From Rhodoferax sp. AJA081-3 (GTDB lineage: Bacteria > Pseudomonadota > Gammaproteobacteria > Burkholderiales > Burkholderiaceae_C): a stretch of DNA of 64,000 nt. A model generated the notes under the pieces. The model was given only the letters and a program-made list of their open reading frames with translations, did not search any database and had not been told where the DNA came from. Below are positions 8,053 through 17,415 of the stretch, piece after piece. Every line of letters begins with the position of its first letter. Position 1 is the stretch's first letter. The translations under genes and the position numbers were made by a program. The DNA lies in the NCBI RefSeq assembly GCF_017798165.1, contig NZ_CP059068.1:4650001-4714000 (forward strand), in the 5' to 3' direction.

Positions 8053-10116
8053 TCAAAGGTCCAGGTCGATGCGACCGCTGCCTGCTGCGGGCACAGCGCA
8101 GCAAAGCAATACCTCGCCCTCGGGTGGTCGCCAAGCGGTTGGCTCGGCATAGGTCACCGTGCCAGCAGTCAGGCGCGTGGCACAGGATCCGCAGTGCCCG
8201 GCGCGGCAGGAGAACGGCGCACTCAGGCCTTTCCCTTCGGCGAATTCCAACAACGTACCGCGATCAGGGGTCCACTCGGCCGTATCGCCCGTGCGCGTAA
8301 AGCGCACAGTGGCTTGTTTCGCTGCCGGGGATGGCGGTGGCGGCAATGCCGTTGCGCTATCCAGGCGACGTTTTAGCGATGAAGGTCCGAATGCTTCTGC
8401 CTGAATGCGTTCGTCGCGCACACCCAGATCACGAAGACCGTCGTAGAGCGCCTGCATGAAGCCGGGCGGGCCGCAGAGGAAGAACTCATGGTCGTCGAAA
8501 GGCAACAGGGTCTTGAGCAGGTCTATCGTCAGAGGACCTGGATGCGCGCCCGGTTGTGCATCAGCGTCGCTATCCAGCACCACGAGCAGCTTCATCGCAC
8601 CGTTGGACCGCTGCGCCAAGGCCTGCAGTTCGTCGCCAAAGGCCCGAAGCGCTGCATCACGCGCCACCTGGATCACGTGCAGTGGGCGTGTGCGCCGGTT
8701 GCGGAAGCCTTCAGTGACAACGTGGCGTGCAAACGCAACCATGGGTGTAATGCCCACGCCCGCGCCGATCAATACCGCGGGGCGGCGAAGCTTGTCGTCG
8801 ATGGTGAACTGACCGCGTGGGCCCATTGCCTCGATCAAGCCGCCTTCGTGAACATGGTCGTGCAAGTGGCTTGAGGCCAATCCCTCGCGCTTGATGCTCA
8901 AGCGCAGGCCGTCGTCACTGGGTGCCTGCGAGATGGTGTACACGCGGTGCAGTTCCTCACCTGCTGCGGTTTTGATGCGTATGGGTAAGTGTTGCCCGGC
9001 CAGAAACGGCGGTACCGCACGTCCATCGGTTGGTGCAAGATAAAAGGAGCGTATGACGCTGCTTTCTTCCACAATGCGGGTCACGCGGTATGGTCGCCAA
9101 GTCTGGGCCAGGCGGTGCACTTCGCGCTTCGCTTCCGCTTCGGCCCAGGTGCCTGTGATGGCGGAATGGGGCGATAACTCGCGAAAAGCCCAACGCAACG
9201 GCAAGGCCTCGCGCAGACGCCAGCCGGCATCAATGCGGAATCGCCAGGCACGTTCAGCGCCGTCAAAGGCCTTGAGCGCGTCGCCATCCCACACAACTTC
9301 TGCAGTTCCAGTCAGCGTGATCAGGTCGCCGGTTTCGAAATCGACGAACAGCACGCCAGCGCGTGGATTCAACTCCAAATTGCCGAACGTCATAAAAAAG
9401 AAGTTACCGGTGAAGTCGGGTACGAGGAAAGTGCGCTCATCCTCGACCTTTACGAAGCCGGGCCTACCGCCGCGGTGCGAAACGTCAGCACCACGGCCGG
9501 TCTGCTTATCTGGGGCGCCGTCGATAGCGGGTGCCTGCGTGGCAATGAAAAGCGTATCCGCGCGTTCGACAAATGCCCGCGCGTCGGCATCCAGTCGGTT
9601 CAGTGGCTCGATAGAGCGCGGCATCAGGTCTCCCGCTTCGCGAATCCACTGGAACTCGCGGCCCTGGATGTACTGGGGGCAGTTGCCCACCGATTGGTCT
9701 ACTTCGATGCCAAAGCCATCTTTATCGACCGCGACGACATGGCCATTGACGCGGTTGCGTCGGCGCGTGTGCAACTCTATGCCCAGGAAGCCGAGCTGTG
9801 CACCAATGGTCAACCCTTCGGTGATTGGGTCGCCCTGGATGGGGCGAACCTTGAAGTTCAAACGCTTCTCATGCGGTGCTTGGACAAAACCGGGCCGCCC
9901 CACGAGCATGGAGGCCCAAGTCCGGCCAGCCGCATCGACTGAACCCGCCAGCATGAACGGAAGTTGTTCGTAGAAGCGCTGGTGTTGCTCGGGCATCACG
10001 GTGCGGATGACGCGCTGCCCTACATCGACCATGCGCTCGCGGATGCCCAGCCGTTCGTGAACGGCCTGCTCACCGGCATGAAAGGGGTTGTCGTTTCGCG
10101 AGGTGGTGGGGTGCAT
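8053..10116 (-). CDS. Three-domain fusion: FMN split-barrel, ferredoxin-NADP reductase, 2Fe-2S ferredoxin
   Basis: 687 residues from the ATG at 10116, preceded by AAGGAG. Residues about 30-310 form a pyridoxamine-phosphate-oxidase-like FMN-binding split barrel. About 325-570 is a ferredoxin reductase module, with RVYTIS for FAD, GAGVGITPM for NAD(P) and CGPPGFM near its end. The last 80 residues are a plant-type 2Fe-2S ferredoxin with Cys637, Cys642, Cys645 and a fourth ligand at Cys672 or 673. Electrons should pass from NAD(P)H through FAD to the cluster, and possibly to the FMN domain or an external acceptor. It follows a glutathione transferase gene in an operon controlled by a divergent LysR regulator. 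Confidence 0.9.
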   Translation of the reverse strand: MHPTTSRNDNPFHAGEQAVHERLGIRERMVDVGQRVIRTVMPEQHQRFYEQLPFMLAGSVDAAGRTWASMLVGRPGFVQAPHEKRLNFKVRPIQGDPITEGLTIGAQLGFLGIELHTRRRNRVNGHVVAVDKDGFGIEVDQSVGNCPQYIQGREFQWIREAGDLMPRSIEPLNRLDADARAFVERADTLFIATQAPAIDGAPDKQTGRGADVSHRGGRPGFVKVEDERTFLVPDFTGNFFFMTFGNLELNPRAGVLFVDFETGDLITLTGTAEVVWDGDALKAFDGAERAWRFRIDAGWRLREALPLRWAFRELSPHSAITGTWAEAEAKREVHRLAQTWRPYRVTRIVEESSVIRSFYLAPTDGRAVPPFLAGQHLPIRIKTAAGEELHRVYTISQAPSDDGLRLSIKREGLASSHLHDHVHEGGLIEAMGPRGQFTIDDKLRRPAVLIGAGVGITPMVAFARHVVTEGFRNRRTRPLHVIQVARDAALRAFGDELQALAQRSNGAMKLLVVLDSDADAQPGAHPGPLTIDLLKTLLPFDDHEFFLCGPPGFMQALYDGLRDLGVRDERIQAEAFGPSSLKRRLDSATALPPPPSPAAKQATVRFTRTGDTAEWTPDRGTLLEFAEGKGLSAPFSCRAGHCGSCATRLTAGTVTYAEPTAWRPPEGEVLLCCAVPAAGSGRIDLDL

Positions 10117-10147
10117 GGTCTGCTCCTTGCGGGCTGGTGGCGCTGGC

Positions 10148-10768
10148 TTAGCCCGCCATGCCAACTGCTGTCTTATGAAACGGTACGAAGCCCGGCAAGG
10201 CCTCCACACGTGCCAACCAAGCCCGCACATTGGGGTAGGCCGAGAGATCTACGTTTCCTTCTGGCGCGGCTGATACGTAGCTGTATCCCGCAATATCGGC
10301 CAGCGTAGCAACATTGCCCACCAAGAAATGGTTGGCGGATAGTTGCGTGTCCATCACCTTGAGCAAACCATGTGCACGGCCAATCACCTCTTCTGGGTTG
10401 TACTTGGCACCGAACACGGTGATGAGCCGCGCCGCCGCAGGGCCGAAGGCGATCTGTCCGGCCGCCACCGACAACCAGGCCTGTACATCGGCTTGGCCTT
10501 TCGGGTCGCTTGGCAGCCAGCGGCGGTCGGCGTCATACTTTGTGGCCAGGTAGACGAGGATGGCGTTGGAGTCGAACAAGATTGTTCCGTTGTCGTCCAG
10601 CACTGGAACCTGACCAAAGGGGCTGAGTTTGATGAACTCAGGCGTCTTGTGCGCGCCTTTCATCAGGTCGACTTCGACCAGTTCGTGCGGCAGTTTCATC
10701 AGAGAAAGCGCTAGCTGAACGCGGTGTGAATGACCGGAAAGTGGATGGCGATGTAGCTTGATGGACAT
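10148..10768 (-). CDS. Glutathione S-transferase
   Basis: 206 residues from the ATG at 10768, preceded by GAAGGAAATC; a 33-residue upstream extension is unsupported. The N-terminal thioredoxin fold has [23 protein letters not shown] with the cis-proline and [15 protein letters not shown] for glutathione binding; the C-terminal helical domain covers about 85-200. It is first in the five-gene redox operon and therefore closest to the operator shared with the divergent LysR gene. It probably conjugates or reduces an electrophile or quinone recognised by that regulator; the substrate is not readable. Confidence 0.88.
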   Translation of the reverse strand: MSIKLHRHPLSGHSHRVQLALSLMKLPHELVEVDLMKGAHKTPEFIKLSPFGQVPVLDDNGTILFDSNAILVYLATKYDADRRWLPSDPKGQADVQAWLSVAAGQIAFGPAAARLITVFGAKYNPEEVIGRAHGLLKVMDTQLSANHFLVGNVATLADIAGYSYVSAAPEGNVDLSAYPNVRAWLARVEALPGFVPFHKTAVGMAG

Positions 10769-10885
10769 AGTGATTTCCTTCGGGTTTACGGTGGTTTGGA
10801 TCTTGTCTTCGCTGCTGGCACAGCGAATGGATGAACTGTAATTAATCCAATTTAAATATAGAATCACCTATAAAACCAATTCACA

Positions 10886-10902
10886 ATTCCACTTTTCGGA
10901 AT
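10886..10902. promoter_or_regulatory. LysR-type operator (ATTCC-N7-GGAAT)
   Basis: A perfect inverted repeat ATTCC/GGAAT with a 7-base spacer, containing the LysR consensus T-N11-A (T10888, A10900). It ends three bases before the regulator's start codon and lies in the 137-bp gap between the regulator and the glutathione transferase operon, so it fits autoregulation and control of the divergent operon. AT-rich DNA at 10842-10880 probably holds the promoters. Confidence 0.6.
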
Positions 10903-10905
10903 GCT

Positions 10906-11805
10906 ATGGACAGATTCCACCTGATCAATGTGTTTGTCGCCGTCGTGGACACGAACGGGTTTGCTGGTGCTGCGCGCAAGCTGAACATGTCGCCCCCTGC
11001 TGTGACACGGGCAATCAATGAGTTGGAGACCCACTTGGGGCTTCGACTTCTGACCCGCACCACGCGCACGGTTCGCGTTACCGATGCGGGTGAGCGGTAT
11101 GTGCAGGATTGCAGGCGCATCCTGACAGAGATGCTGGAAGCGGATGAATCCGTGACTGGCATGCACACATCTCCCCGCGGGAGGCTGACCATCACGGCAC
11201 CGGTACTGTTTGGTGGGATGTACGTCACTCCCATCGTTACAGAGTACCTGACCCGCTACCCTGAAGTGAGCGCGTCATGCCTGTTTTTGGACCGGGTCGT
11301 GAATCTGGTGGATGAAGGGGTGGATGTAGCGGTCCGGATTGGCGCGTTACCGGATTCAACCATGCAGGCAATTCGTGTGGGTCAGGTCAGGCGCGTGATC
11401 TGCGCAGCACCGGACTATTTGGCCCATCACGGAATTCCGATTTCACCCGATGATCTGCATGCTCACACCATTGTTTCGGCCAGCAGCGTGACTCCAAACC
11501 CCGAATGGAAACTGCAGGAAAAAGGTGAGCCTCGAAACGTTCGACTCCACGCGCGGATGATTACTACGACAAACGACTCTGCTGTGGCTGCCGCAGTCGG
11601 CGGTTTTGGCCTGACTCGCCTGCTGTCGTATCAGGTGGCAGAACACTTGCGCACTGGAAAGTTAAAAACCGTCTTGCCAGAATTTGAACCCCCCGCATTG
11701 CCAGTGCATGTGGTGCACAGAGAGGGACGCCAAGCGCCACAGCGGGTCCGCGCGTTCCTGGATTTGGCAATCGAGCGGTTGCGCCAAGACGCAACACTGA
11801 ATTAG
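10906..11805 (+). CDS. LysR-family transcriptional regulator
   Basis: 299 residues. The N-terminal winged helix (about 1-60) has FVAVVDTNGFAGAARKLNMS and the recognition helix PPAVTRAINELETHLG followed by RLLTRTTR, as in the CrgA/AaeR-like subgroup. The C-terminal substrate-binding domain (about 90-290) includes RLTITAPVLFG and a hinge typical of the family. It is divergent from the five-gene redox operon and separated by a candidate operator, so it is the likely regulator of that operon and of itself. The inducer is unknown. Confidence 0.92.
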   Translation: MDRFHLINVFVAVVDTNGFAGAARKLNMSPPAVTRAINELETHLGLRLLTRTTRTVRVTDAGERYVQDCRRILTEMLEADESVTGMHTSPRGRLTITAPVLFGGMYVTPIVTEYLTRYPEVSASCLFLDRVVNLVDEGVDVAVRIGALPDSTMQAIRVGQVRRVICAAPDYLAHHGIPISPDDLHAHTIVSASSVTPNPEWKLQEKGEPRNVRLHARMITTTNDSAVAAAVGGFGLTRLLSYQVAEHLRTGKLKTVLPEFEPPALPVHVVHREGRQAPQRVRAFLDLAIERLRQDATLN

Positions 11806-11903
11806 CTCTGAGCTTGCGACTGGTGGTGAACGTCCGGTCTAATCGGGCTGGGCCGGCAGTCGCTATGTGCCCTGCGGAGCAAAGGGGGGCAGAAGTTGGC
11901 CCT

Positions 11904-13025
11904 TTACTGGCACTTCTTCACCACCGCGCTGCCAATCGAATACCCCGCGCCAAATGAACAAATCACTCCCACCTCACCGGCCTTGAAATCCGCCTTGTGG
12001 CGGTGGAAGGCGATGATGGAGCCCGCGGATGCCGTGTTGGCAAACTCGTCCAGGATCACCGGCGCGTCGTCCAGCGTGGCGTCGCGGCCCAGTAGCCGGC
12101 GGGTGATGAACTGGTTCATGCTCAGGTTGGCCTGGTGCAGCCAGTAGCGGCGCACGTCGGTGGGTGTCAGTTGGTGTGATCCCAGGTGGCTGGAGATGTG
12201 GTCGGCAGCCATGGGGCAGACCTCTTTGAACACGCGGCGGCCTTCCTGGCGGAACAGCTGGTCGCGGTCCTCGGGGGCGCGGTCTTCAGCGCGTGACATG
12301 AAGCCCGCGTTGTTGCGGATGGCGTTGGAGAAAGTGGTCTGCAGGCGTGTGCCCAGAATCTCGAACGCACCCGCGGGCGCCAGGTCCAGTCGCTCCACTA
12401 ATATGGCAGTGCACACGTCGCCAAAGATGAAGTGGCAATCGCGGTCCATCCAGGCCAGGTGGGCGGATGTGATTTCGGGGTTGACCACCAGGATTGCGCG
12501 GGCCGAGCCGGTGCGCACCGCGTTGTAGGCCATCTCCACTGCAAAGGTCGCGGAAGAGCAGGCCACGTTCATGTCAAATGCATAACCATTGATGCCCAGC
12601 TCGGTTTGAATCTCCACGCCCATGGCGGGGTAGGCGCGCTGCATATTGGCGGCGGCGCAGTAGACGCCATCCACATCGGCAGCAGTCTTGCCGGCGTTGG
12701 CCAGCGCGTCCTGCGCAGCCTTGACGGCAATCTCGGCCATCATCGAAATTTCGGTGTCGGGGCGAGCCTTGAACTCAGGGCGCATACGCCGTGGGTCCAG
12801 CACGCCAGACTTGTTCATCACATAGCGGCGCTTGATGCCGGAGGCTTTTTCGATGAACTCGACATTGGAGTCGGTGATGGCGGCGCGGGTGCCGGCAGCG
12901 ATCTCGTCTGCGTATTTTTCGTTTTCGAGGGCGGCGTAGGCGTTGAAGGCGGCCACCAATTCTTCGTTGGTAATGACTTCGGGCGGCGTAAAGATGCCTG
13001 TGCTACTGATGGCGACGCGGTGCAT
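11904..13025 (-). CDS. Beta-ketoacyl-ACP synthase III-like enzyme
   Basis: 373 residues from the ATG at 13025; upstream residues in frame lack a ribosome site. The thiolase-fold catalytic triad of FabH-type enzymes is present: Cys156 (NVACSSATF), His297 (LHQANLSMN) and Asn330 (EFANTASAG). It is longer than E. coli FabH (317), as in the extended Burkholderiales variants with the AALENEKYADEI insert near residue 31. It condenses an acyl-CoA with malonyl-ACP or a related donor in fatty acid or secondary lipid synthesis. A remnant of a second copy lies at 429-495. It is divergent from an alcohol dehydrogenase gene 164 bp away. Confidence 0.9.
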   Translation of the reverse strand: MHRVAISSTGIFTPPEVITNEELVAAFNAYAALENEKYADEIAAGTRAAITDSNVEFIEKASGIKRRYVMNKSGVLDPRRMRPEFKARPDTEISMMAEIAVKAAQDALANAGKTAADVDGVYCAAANMQRAYPAMGVEIQTELGINGYAFDMNVACSSATFAVEMAYNAVRTGSARAILVVNPEITSAHLAWMDRDCHFIFGDVCTAILVERLDLAPAGAFEILGTRLQTTFSNAIRNNAGFMSRAEDRAPEDRDQLFRQEGRRVFKEVCPMAADHISSHLGSHQLTPTDVRRYWLHQANLSMNQFITRRLLGRDATLDDAPVILDEFANTASAGSIIAFHRHKADFKAGEVGVICSFGAGYSIGSAVVKKCQ

Positions 13026-13189
13026 AGTAAGAACTTCTGTAAGGGGGATTTGTATCGGCACATCCGATGCCGCGCTGATTATGCGCCGCCTTTCTCTATG
13101 AAACGGGCAGTCGCCACCGTTACAAGCCAAGGGGAAACCCGGGCGTGAATGGCGCTAAGCTCGCCCAATTTACGCGAAGGAGTTCCGCC

Positions 13190-14212
13190 ATGACAGCAAC
13201 AAAGTTCCGCGCCTGGGCCGCCACCAGCGCTGGCAGCCCCTTGGAACGCCTGGATTACGACCCCGGTGAACTGCACCCCGAAGACGTGGAGATTGCGGTG
13301 GAATACTGCGGCGTCTGCCACTCCGACCTGGCCATGGTGGACAGCGAGTGGTTCCCCGCCACCTATCCGCTGGTGCCCGGCCACGAGATCATTGGCACTA
13401 TCACTGCCGTGGGCGCACAGGCCAAAGGCCGCACGGTGGGCCAGCGCGTGGGTATTGGCTGGCACAGCAAGAGCTGCTGCCACTGCAACTTCTGCACGGG
13501 TGGTGAACAAAACCTGTGCACCAAGCGCCAGCCCACCATTGTGGGCCGTCATGGGGGATTTGCCGACAAGGTGCGCGCGCACTGGGGCTGGGCCTTGCCG
13601 ATACCCGAGGGTGTGGACCCCGCCAGCGCCGGCCCGCTGATGTGCGGCGGTGGCACCGCCTTTTTGCCTTTTGTGATCCATGGCATCAAACCCACGGACA
13701 AGGTGGGTGTGGTCGGCATCGGCGGCCTGGGCCATTTGGCGGTCAAGTTTGCCCACGCCTGGGGTTGTGAAGTCACGGCCTTCACCTCATCGCCCTCCAA
13801 GCGCGAAGAGGCGCTCTTACTGGGCGCGCACAAAACGGTCAGCAGCGTAGACGTAAAAGAACTGAAGGCGATTGCCGGCACGCTGGACTTTCTGCTGGTC
13901 ACCGTAGGCGCCAGCCTGGAGTGGGACGCATTGATTAACACCCTGGCCCCCAAGGGTCGCCTGCACCTGGTGGGCGTGGTGACCGAAGCCATGAAGGTCA
14001 AGACCGGCGGCCTGCTGTCTTGGCAGCGCAGCATCTCGGCGTCCCCCACACCGTCGCCCGTGGTGCTGACCAAGATGATGGAGTTCTGCGCCCGCCACGG
14101 CATTGCACCGCAGGTGGAGCATTTCCCCATGAGCAAGACCAACGATGCGCTGGACCATCTGCGCTCGGGCAAGGCGCGCTACCGGGTGGTGCTGGATGCG
14201 GATTTTGCGTAG
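13190..14212 (+). CDS. NAD(P)-dependent zinc alcohol dehydrogenase (YahK/CAD-like)
   Basis: 340 residues from the ATG at 13190 with AAGGAG upstream. MDR superfamily. Catalytic zinc ligands are Cys43 (CGVCHSD), His65-Glu66 (PGHE) and a Cys further on (LMCGGGTAF). Structural zinc ligands are in the CCHCNFC region and Cys110. The cofactor domain has GIGGLGHLAVKFA. The layout fits the cinnamyl-alcohol dehydrogenase/YahK group, NADPH-linked aldehyde reductases of broad range. It is divergent from the FabH-like gene, and a copy of the 60-bp dispersed repeat follows its stop. Confidence 0.92.
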   Translation: MTATKFRAWAATSAGSPLERLDYDPGELHPEDVEIAVEYCGVCHSDLAMVDSEWFPATYPLVPGHEIIGTITAVGAQAKGRTVGQRVGIGWHSKSCCHCNFCTGGEQNLCTKRQPTIVGRHGGFADKVRAHWGWALPIPEGVDPASAGPLMCGGGTAFLPFVIHGIKPTDKVGVVGIGGLGHLAVKFAHAWGCEVTAFTSSPSKREEALLLGAHKTVSSVDVKELKAIAGTLDFLLVTVGASLEWDALINTLAPKGRLHLVGVVTEAMKVKTGGLLSWQRSISASPTPSPVVLTKMMEFCARHGIAPQVEHFPMSKTNDALDHLRSGKARYRVVLDADFA

Positions 14213-14223
14213 GTCTTGTACGT

Positions 14224-14281
14224 GATTTAGGGCTCTAGCCCCCGTGTTATCTACATGAAGTGCTACAAATGTTGTAGCGTT
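14224..14281 (-). repeat. Copy of the 60-bp dispersed repeat
   Basis: Read on the minus strand: GCTACAACATTTGTAGC, about 17 bases, then CGGGGGCTAGAG and an AT-rich tail. This is the pattern of the other copies at 20817, 28607, 35708, 39165, 43050, 46346, 52026 and 55641. Here it is intergenic, just after the alcohol dehydrogenase stop. Confidence 0.7.
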
Positions 14282-14363
14282 TTGGTATGAAGCCCGTCCA
14301 CCGCTGGTTTGGCGGGTGGTGCTGCACCCTAGAATTGCTACCCCTGTCAACGGTGTAGCCACT

Positions 14364-14864
14364 ATGCGGTCCCTATTTCTTTCGTTCCTGATTCTGCTTG
14401 GCGCTGCCAGCACCCACGCAGCCGAGCCCATCACCCACTTCAACGTGGTCCTGCTGCAGCCCAGCCCCATCATGGAAAAGCGCGTAGCCAATATCGACGC
14501 CATGGCGGACTACATCAAGGCGGTGCAGGCCGCAGCGCGCGAGGCTGTGGTCGCCAGTGGCGCCACGCAGGCGGTGGGGGGATTCATCGTGCTGGCAGTC
14601 AAGCCGGGGCAGAAGTCCAAAGTCTGGCTCGACTTTGACACCCTGCTGGATCTGGAAATGCGCAAGCAGATCTCCAACAGCGTGAAAACCATCCCGCCGT
14701 TCGATGTCACCGAAGGCCCGGTAGTGTTCGCGCTGAAAGTTTCCACGTGGGATGCCAAGGAGTCCAAACGCATGGCGCCATCACCGGTCGAATGGAAGAA
14801 GGCCACACGCAATGGCAAGCCCATTGAAGTAGGGCGGTTGGTGGAAAAAGTCTGGAACGACTAG
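14364..14864 (+). CDS. Exported hypothetical protein
   Basis: 166 residues from the ATG at 14364, chosen because it begins a good signal peptide (MRSLFLSFLILLGAAS, cleavage near THAA at 20). The mature part is a small mixed alpha/beta protein with a helix rich in Ala around 45-65 and no cysteines. I do not recognise the family. It is probably periplasmic. It is followed four bases later by another small unknown gene and both may be cotranscribed. Confidence 0.6.
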   Translation: MRSLFLSFLILLGAASTHAAEPITHFNVVLLQPSPIMEKRVANIDAMADYIKAVQAAAREAVVASGATQAVGGFIVLAVKPGQKSKVWLDFDTLLDLEMRKQISNSVKTIPPFDVTEGPVVFALKVSTWDAKESKRMAPSPVEWKKATRNGKPIEVGRLVEKVWND

Positions 14865-14868
14865 CACG

Positions 14869-15114
14869 ATGCCAGCCACCGAACTTATCGTCACATCCAT
14901 GGGCAGCGTTGCCGGCAAGGAGCTGCTGATTCCCACTGGCAAAGAGGGCCAGTACTTCGCGCACGTGCAAGACTGGGTGACCGCCAAGCTCAAGGCCAAA
15001 AAGCCGGTCAAAGACATCAGCAACCTCGTGCTGGTGAAGGGTATCAAGCAGTGGGCGGTGTTTGAAGAGAAGGCGGGTGGCAAAACCGTTCGCACGGTCT
15101 TCAAAATCACCTGA
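14869..15114 (+). CDS. Small hypothetical protein
   Basis: 81 residues, starting four bases after the previous stop. It is Lys-rich (the middle reads KLKAKKPVKD) with no signal or membrane segment. The family is not recognised. Tight spacing with the exported protein upstream supports it as a real gene and suggests translational coupling. It converges with the diguanylate cyclase gene that ends 26 bp downstream. Confidence 0.55.
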   Translation: MPATELIVTSMGSVAGKELLIPTGKEGQYFAHVQDWVTAKLKAKKPVKDISNLVLVKGIKQWAVFEEKAGGKTVRTVFKIT

Positions 15115-15140
15115 GCCTAATAGGCGCGCGGCCTTGCAGC

Positions 15141-16823
15141 TTACGCAGGCTGTGTGAACACCACTACCCGGTTGCGACCGGACGATTTGGCCGCATACAA
15201 GGCTTCGTCCGCCCTGTGGAACAGGTCTTTGCTACCGGGTGAACGCGGGTCCCACAGGCTGATGCCAATGCTGACGGTGATCTGGCCGACGGTGGGAAAG
15301 CGGGTCTGTTCTACCGCTGCACGCACTTTCTCTGCCACGGTGGTGGCCTCTTCGGCGAGCGCAGTCTCGGGCAGCAGCACCACAAACTCCTCGCCGCCAT
15401 ACCGCGCCACAAAGTCGGTGCTGCGGGTGTGTTCGGTCAGCAGGCGTGCCAGCTGTTGCAGCACGGCGTCGCCCGTGGTGTGGCCATGGGTGTCGTTGAT
15501 GCGTTTGAAGTGGTCGGCATCCAGCACCAACAGCGCGAAACTGCGCCCGCTGCGTTTGCTGGTGTGCACACATTCGTTCAACTTTTCATCGAAGCTGCGC
15601 CGGTTGTACAAACCAGTGAGCGCATCACGCGTGGCCAGTTGCTCCAACTGGCGGTTGGCGGCCTCCAGTGCTTCGGTGCGCTGCATCACTTGCTGCTCCA
15701 GCGTCTGGTTGAGCGCCTCCAGTTGCTGCTCACGCTGCAGCAGTGATTGGGTCATGGACTGCATGGACTGGCTCAACTGTGCCACTTCGTCCACACCGGT
15801 GTGGGCTGGGTAGCGGGGCGCTACCTCGCGCCGTTCAATCTGCCGTGCAGCCTCGGCCAGTTGTTCTATGGGTTGGCTGACGCTGCGTGCCAGCCGCAGT
15901 GCAACCAGCGCAAAAACAATCGTGGCGATAAAGCCCAGCACCACCAGTCGGTTGCGCAGGGTGTACAAGGGCTGCAAGGCCATGTCCAGGGGCTGGCGCA
16001 CCACGATGTGCCAGCCCAGGTTGTTCTGGGTGCGTGCGTCCACCGCGACCTGGCTGGTGAGGTAGTCCCGTCCATCACCCCACAACACGTTGGCATAGTG
16101 TTGTTGGGGTGTCGGCATGCCACTGGGTAGTTGGGTGACACCCATGTGGTGCTGGGGGTAGAGCACAGCGCCCTGCTTGTCCAGGATCAGAATCTCGGTG
16201 CCGGATTCGCCGCCCATGCGGTCGGCCGCGGACTGCACGGTCTCGGTCACCCAGCGCCAATGGCCGTGGGCGCCGATGACACCAATGACCTGGCCGTCCT
16301 TGTTTTTGATGGGCGCAGCAAAGTCAATAAAGCGCAATGGTTCACCGGACGCCAGGCCGGGCAGCAGCTTGGCTAGCAACATGGCCTCGTGTACGTCGCC
16401 GGTATATACGCCTTGCAGCCCCGCCACAAACCACGGGCGTTTGCCCACCGACAAGCCCTGCAGCATGCCGCTGCTGGCCTGTATGACCGTGCCATTGGCG
16501 TCCGCCACACCCAGCCACGCGAACTCGCTGCGGGCTTTTTTGCGCAGTTCCAGCGACCGCAAAACGTCCGGGTGGGAGAGGTCGCCGCGCACAAAGTGGG
16601 CTGCCTGGCTGAGCAAGGCAATTTCCAATTCGCGCTCCCGCAGGTTGGCGCCCAGCAGATTGGCTGCGGCCTTGGCGGTTGCGTGCACAGCCTCTCCGGC
16701 CGTCACTTCCATTTGTTGGGTGGCCAGGCGCCCCACGTACGTGCCCACGCTGAGCAAGGTCAACAGAGACAGGCCACCGAACCACAGCGCAAGCCGCCCC
16801 CTGAAGCTGGTGAGTGTCAACAT
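15141..16823 (-). CDS. Membrane sensor diguanylate cyclase (Cache-HAMP-GGDEF)
   Basis: 560 residues from the ATG at 16823. Two membrane segments (about 10-30 and 290-310) bracket a 260-residue periplasmic domain of Cache type, including the FAWLGVADANGTVIQAS and DVHEAMLLAK regions. A HAMP helix (about 310-365), a coiled coil (QREQQLEALNQTLEQQ region) and a GGDEF domain at about 390-555 follow. The signature is GGEEF and the RxxD I-site precedes it (RSTD, five residues upstream). It should make cyclic di-GMP in response to an external small molecule. It starts 14 bases after the exonuclease gene and is probably in its operon. Confidence 0.88.
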   Translation of the reverse strand: MLTLTSFRGRLALWFGGLSLLTLLSVGTYVGRLATQQMEVTAGEAVHATAKAAANLLGANLRERELEIALLSQAAHFVRGDLSHPDVLRSLELRKKARSEFAWLGVADANGTVIQASSGMLQGLSVGKRPWFVAGLQGVYTGDVHEAMLLAKLLPGLASGEPLRFIDFAAPIKNKDGQVIGVIGAHGHWRWVTETVQSAADRMGGESGTEILILDKQGAVLYPQHHMGVTQLPSGMPTPQQHYANVLWGDGRDYLTSQVAVDARTQNNLGWHIVVRQPLDMALQPLYTLRNRLVVLGFIATIVFALVALRLARSVSQPIEQLAEAARQIERREVAPRYPAHTGVDEVAQLSQSMQSMTQSLLQREQQLEALNQTLEQQVMQRTEALEAANRQLEQLATRDALTGLYNRRSFDEKLNECVHTSKRSGRSFALLVLDADHFKRINDTHGHTTGDAVLQQLARLLTEHTRSTDFVARYGGEEFVVLLPETALAEEATTVAEKVRAAVEQTRFPTVGQITVSIGISLWDPRSPGSKDLFHRADEALYAAKSSGRNRVVVFTQPA

Positions 16824-16836
16824 AGGTTGGTTTGTA

Positions 16837-17352
16837 TCAGGGGCTGTGCCCATTGCGCAAGCGCAGCAGTGTGAGCTGCAGCAGGCGCGCATCGGCACTG
16901 GCGCGGTGGCGCTGCACGCCACGCTCGCTGCTGACCTGGGCTTTGACGGTATGCCACTGGTCAGCCTCCTGGTCGTCCAGCAACACGCGCAGGTTTTCGA
17001 GTTTGAAGCTGGGGCTCATGTCGGCGGCGTCAAAGAGTGCGCCTATCCAGCTGTAGTCGTTGACCCAGCCGTCGGAATACACGGTCTGGCCATACAACTG
17101 CGCGTTGATGGTGCGGGCCACCTCCGGCACTGGCACACCACGCGCCAGGATCAGTGCACGCGAAATGTGGTGGGTGGCCTCGGCCTGTGCGTCCCAGTGG
17201 GTCCAGTGGGCCTCCGGGCGCACCAGGGTGCAAAAGGTGTGGCCATTGGGCAGTACAAAACCGATTTCTATGGGGTAGCTGTTACGCCCAAAACCGGAAG
17301 CCTCGACGTCCAGAACGGTGGGGACGGCAAGGTCTGGGTGGGGAGGGCGCAT
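16837..17352 (-). CDS. DnaQ-like 3'-5' exonuclease domain protein
   Basis: 171 residues. A DEDDh exonuclease fold: Asp15 and Glu17 in VLDVEASGFG, a central Asp (94 or 99) in the YSDGWVNDYSW stretch, and His149 with Asp154 (RHRASADARL) as the last motif. These are the metal-binding and catalytic positions of RNase T/DnaQ-type exonucleases. It is a stand-alone small protein, so the substrate (DNA or RNA ends) cannot be told. It lies 14 bp upstream of the membrane diguanylate cyclase gene and is divergent from the DUF808 gene. Confidence 0.75.
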   Translation of the reverse strand: MRPPHPDLAVPTVLDVEASGFGRNSYPIEIGFVLPNGHTFCTLVRPEAHWTHWDAQAEATHHISRALILARGVPVPEVARTINAQLYGQTVYSDGWVNDYSWIGALFDAADMSPSFKLENLRVLLDDQEADQWHTVKAQVSSERGVQRHRASADARLLQLTLLRLRNGHSP

Positions 17353-17415
17353 GGGCCCATTTTGCGCCCGGTATCACCTGCGACAATGGGTATTTTCCCG
17401 TTCAGAGTCCACACC

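Noticed and set aside
16177..17415. A long upstream extension of the DUF808 gene
   Set aside because: It crosses the exonuclease and diguanylate cyclase genes on the other strand; the family start is the ATG at 17416.
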